Source: Candidatus Kapaibacterium sp. (GTDB lineage Bacteria; Bacteroidota; Ignavibacteria; Kapaibacteriales; Kapaibacteriaceae). From it: a stretch of DNA of 46,659 nucleotides. The notes under the pieces were generated by a model that saw only the letters and a program-made list of their open reading frames with translations, was not told where the DNA came from and did not search any database. This document shows positions 45,449 to 46,659 of the stretch, one piece after another. Numbering within the stretch: the first letter of the stretch is position 1; every line of letters begins with the position of its first letter. The stretch spans positions 1-46,659 of the forward strand of contig JALHPC010000021.1 of the NCBI GenBank assembly GCA_022842685.1, given 5' to 3'. A program made the translations under genes and the position numbers.

Positions 45449-46465
45449 ATGGAACGTAATCGGATTGAAACGGACGTCATTGTAGTAGGAGCAGGCCCGT
45501 GTGGACTGTTCGTAGCTTTCGAGGCAGGGCTCCTTAAAATGCGATGCCACTTTGTGGACTATTTGCCAATACCTGGTGGTCAGTGTGCCGAAATCTATCC
45601 GAAGAAGCCCATCTATGACATCCCAGGATTTCCAAGCGTCTTAGCCGGCGACCTGATTGACAACCTCATGCGGCAGATTGAGCCGTTTCATCCAACGTTT
45701 ACGCTAGGCGAACGCGCTGAACAGCTGGAGAAGCTTGATGGGGGACGTTTCCGACTGACGACACATCGTGGCACCGTCGTGGAGGGCCACACCGTCATCC
45801 TTGCAGGTGGCCTTGGTTGCTTTGAGCCACGTAAGCCGGCGATCGACAATCTGACGGACTATGAAGACAAGGGGGTCGACTACATCATTCGCGACCCTGA
45901 GGTGTTTCGTGGTAAGCGAGTGGTGATTGGCGGCGGTGGCGACTCGGCGCTTGATTGGACCATCGTGCTAGCCGACATTGCCGATTCGGTGACACTGGTT
46001 CACAGAAGCCAGTCCTTCCGAGCAGCTCCAGACAGCGTTTCAAAGGCGCAGGCACTGGCGGAGACCGGCAAAATTTCGATGATTACAGACGCCAATGTGA
46101 CTGCTCTTCATGGCTCGGGCAAGCTAGATGCTGTTACTCTAACGTCGAACGACGGTAGCACCTCTAACCTAGCGACAGACTACTACATACCGCTGTTTGG
46201 TTTGTCGCCCAAACTTGGACCAATCGCCGAGTGGGGATTATCGTTGGATAAGAATGCGATTCTTGTGGATAACAGTACGTATCAGACGTCAACTGAAGGA
46301 ATCTATGTGGTTGGAGATATGGCGGAATATCCACATAAGCTAAAGCTAATTCTATGTGGATTTCACGAAGCAGCTATCGCTTGCCATTCGGCATATCAGC
46401 GCCAGAATCCAGATAAGAAGCATACGTTGAAGTACACGACGGTAACCGGCATAGCCGGACTGTAG
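45449..46465 (+). CDS. Ferredoxin--NADP reductase, thioredoxin-reductase-like type
   Basis: A 338-aa homodimeric flavoprotein that exchanges electrons between ferredoxin and NADP(H). FAD motif VVGAGPCGLFVAFEAGLL, the conserved PGGQCAEIYPKKPIYDIPGFP block, NADP motif VVIGGGGDSALDW and the second FAD motif YVVGDMAEYP are all present. The CxxC redox site of true thioredoxin reductases is absent, as expected for this class, which is characteristic of green sulfur bacteria and Bacillus YumC. Length normal. The next gene's GTG overlaps its stop by one base. Confidence 0.94.
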   Translation: MERNRIETDVIVVGAGPCGLFVAFEAGLLKMRCHFVDYLPIPGGQCAEIYPKKPIYDIPGFPSVLAGDLIDNLMRQIEPFHPTFTLGERAEQLEKLDGGRFRLTTHRGTVVEGHTVILAGGLGCFEPRKPAIDNLTDYEDKGVDYIIRDPEVFRGKRVVIGGGGDSALDWTIVLADIADSVTLVHRSQSFRAAPDSVSKAQALAETGKISMITDANVTALHGSGKLDAVTLTSNDGSTSNLATDYYIPLFGLSPKLGPIAEWGLSLDKNAILVDNSTYQTSTEGIYVVGDMAEYPHKLKLILCGFHEAAIACHSAYQRQNPDKKHTLKYTTVTGIAGL

Positions 46466-46659
46466 TGCCTTGTAATGTTAACGAGATACGTGAACTTATT
46501 GCCGCAGCCGTTATTACAGCTGCGCTGTTCGGTTGTCGTTTAGATACCCCAGCACACGATGCCGCAGTAACGGGTGACAGAGAGGCAAGCGATCACACGG
46601 CTGTGTATCGGGGTGTGACGATTGCTGACAATCCTCCTGACTATGAGTCTGACGCATGT
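46465..46659 (+). CDS. Putative lipoprotein, N-terminal part (runs off the window)
   Basis: From the GTG at 46465, overlapping the previous TAG by one base, the frame stays open to the end of the window (65 codons). It begins with a short polar stretch, then the hydrophobic ELIAAAVITAALFGC, an acceptable signal peptide with lipobox LFGC. A Thr/Asp/Ala-rich tether follows. No domain can be recognised in what is visible. The start codon and reality of the gene rest on the signal peptide and the tight spacing. Confidence 0.55.
   Translation, partial: MPCNVNEIRELIAAAVITAALFGCRLDTPAHDAAVTGDREASDHTAVYRGVTIADNPPDYESDAC

Overview
The window reads as a densely packed chromosomal segment of a bacterium from the Bacteroidota/Chlorobiota side of the FCB group. 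My best guess is a Kapabacteria- or Ignavibacteria-like lineage. The evidence is: a CAP-domain exoprotein with a type IX secretion (T9SS) C-terminal sorting domain; a DUF5686 outer-membrane protein; a thioredoxin-reductase-like ferredoxin-NADP reductase; HprK with no PTS genes beside it; UvrA lacking one of the usual CxxC pairs; and recurrent Bacteroidota-type -7 elements (TAnnTTTG) before genes. The actinobacterial-looking E2-E1 2-oxoglutarate decarboxylase fusion (Kgd type) is unusual for this group. I see no rRNA, tRNA, CRISPR array, insertion sequence or prophage. No stretch longer than about 180 bases lacks a gene.

Layout. 1-268: 5' end of katG (minus). 444-9.56 kb (plus): tgt, yajC, ribBA, greA, accD, arginase, an outer-membrane barrel, hpf, hprK and a peptide-binding lipoprotein, followed by an AlbA_2 regulator. 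10.2-15.2 kb (minus): pyrG, a shortened GlmU-like protein, an SDR and the CAP/T9SS exoprotein. 15.3-19.0 kb (plus): sugar-binding lipoprotein and DUF5686 protein. 19.0-21.6 kb: arsC (minus) diverging from a GH57 glucanase/amylase (plus). 21.5-24.8 kb (minus): recA and a recX frame that runs without a stop into an OmpA-type envelope protein. 25.0-32.2 kb (plus): comEC, pgeF, kgd and a TPR lipoprotein. 32.2-33.6 kb: ppx/gppA (minus) and a GyrI-like protein (plus). 33.6-40.3 kb (minus): a closely spaced cluster of TPR protein, HicB-like, degenerate CPBP, CPBP protease, TPR protein and methylmalonyl-CoA mutase. 40.4-46.7 kb: rpmB (minus), then uvrA, a UPF0104-type membrane protein, a renalase-like flavoprotein, ferredoxin-NADP reductase and the start of a lipoprotein (plus).

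Most genes are housekeeping: tRNA modification, Sec accessory, riboflavin, fatty acid, CTP, DNA repair, TCA cycle, ribosome hibernation. The most interesting signals are regulatory or architectural. They are the RecX-OmpA continuous reading frame with a signal peptide at the junction; a promoter directly followed by an intrinsic terminator in the greA leader; a repeated leaderless promoter motif ending 3-8 nt before start codons (tgt, sugar-binding protein, GH57, uvrA); a strong terminator hairpin embedded antisense in the ppx coding region; a 5'-proximal hairpin in the pyrG leader; and paired GTG(A/T)CAC palindromes plus a perfect DnaA box between recA and comEC. All functional calls come from reading the translated sequence by eye; no database search was run.
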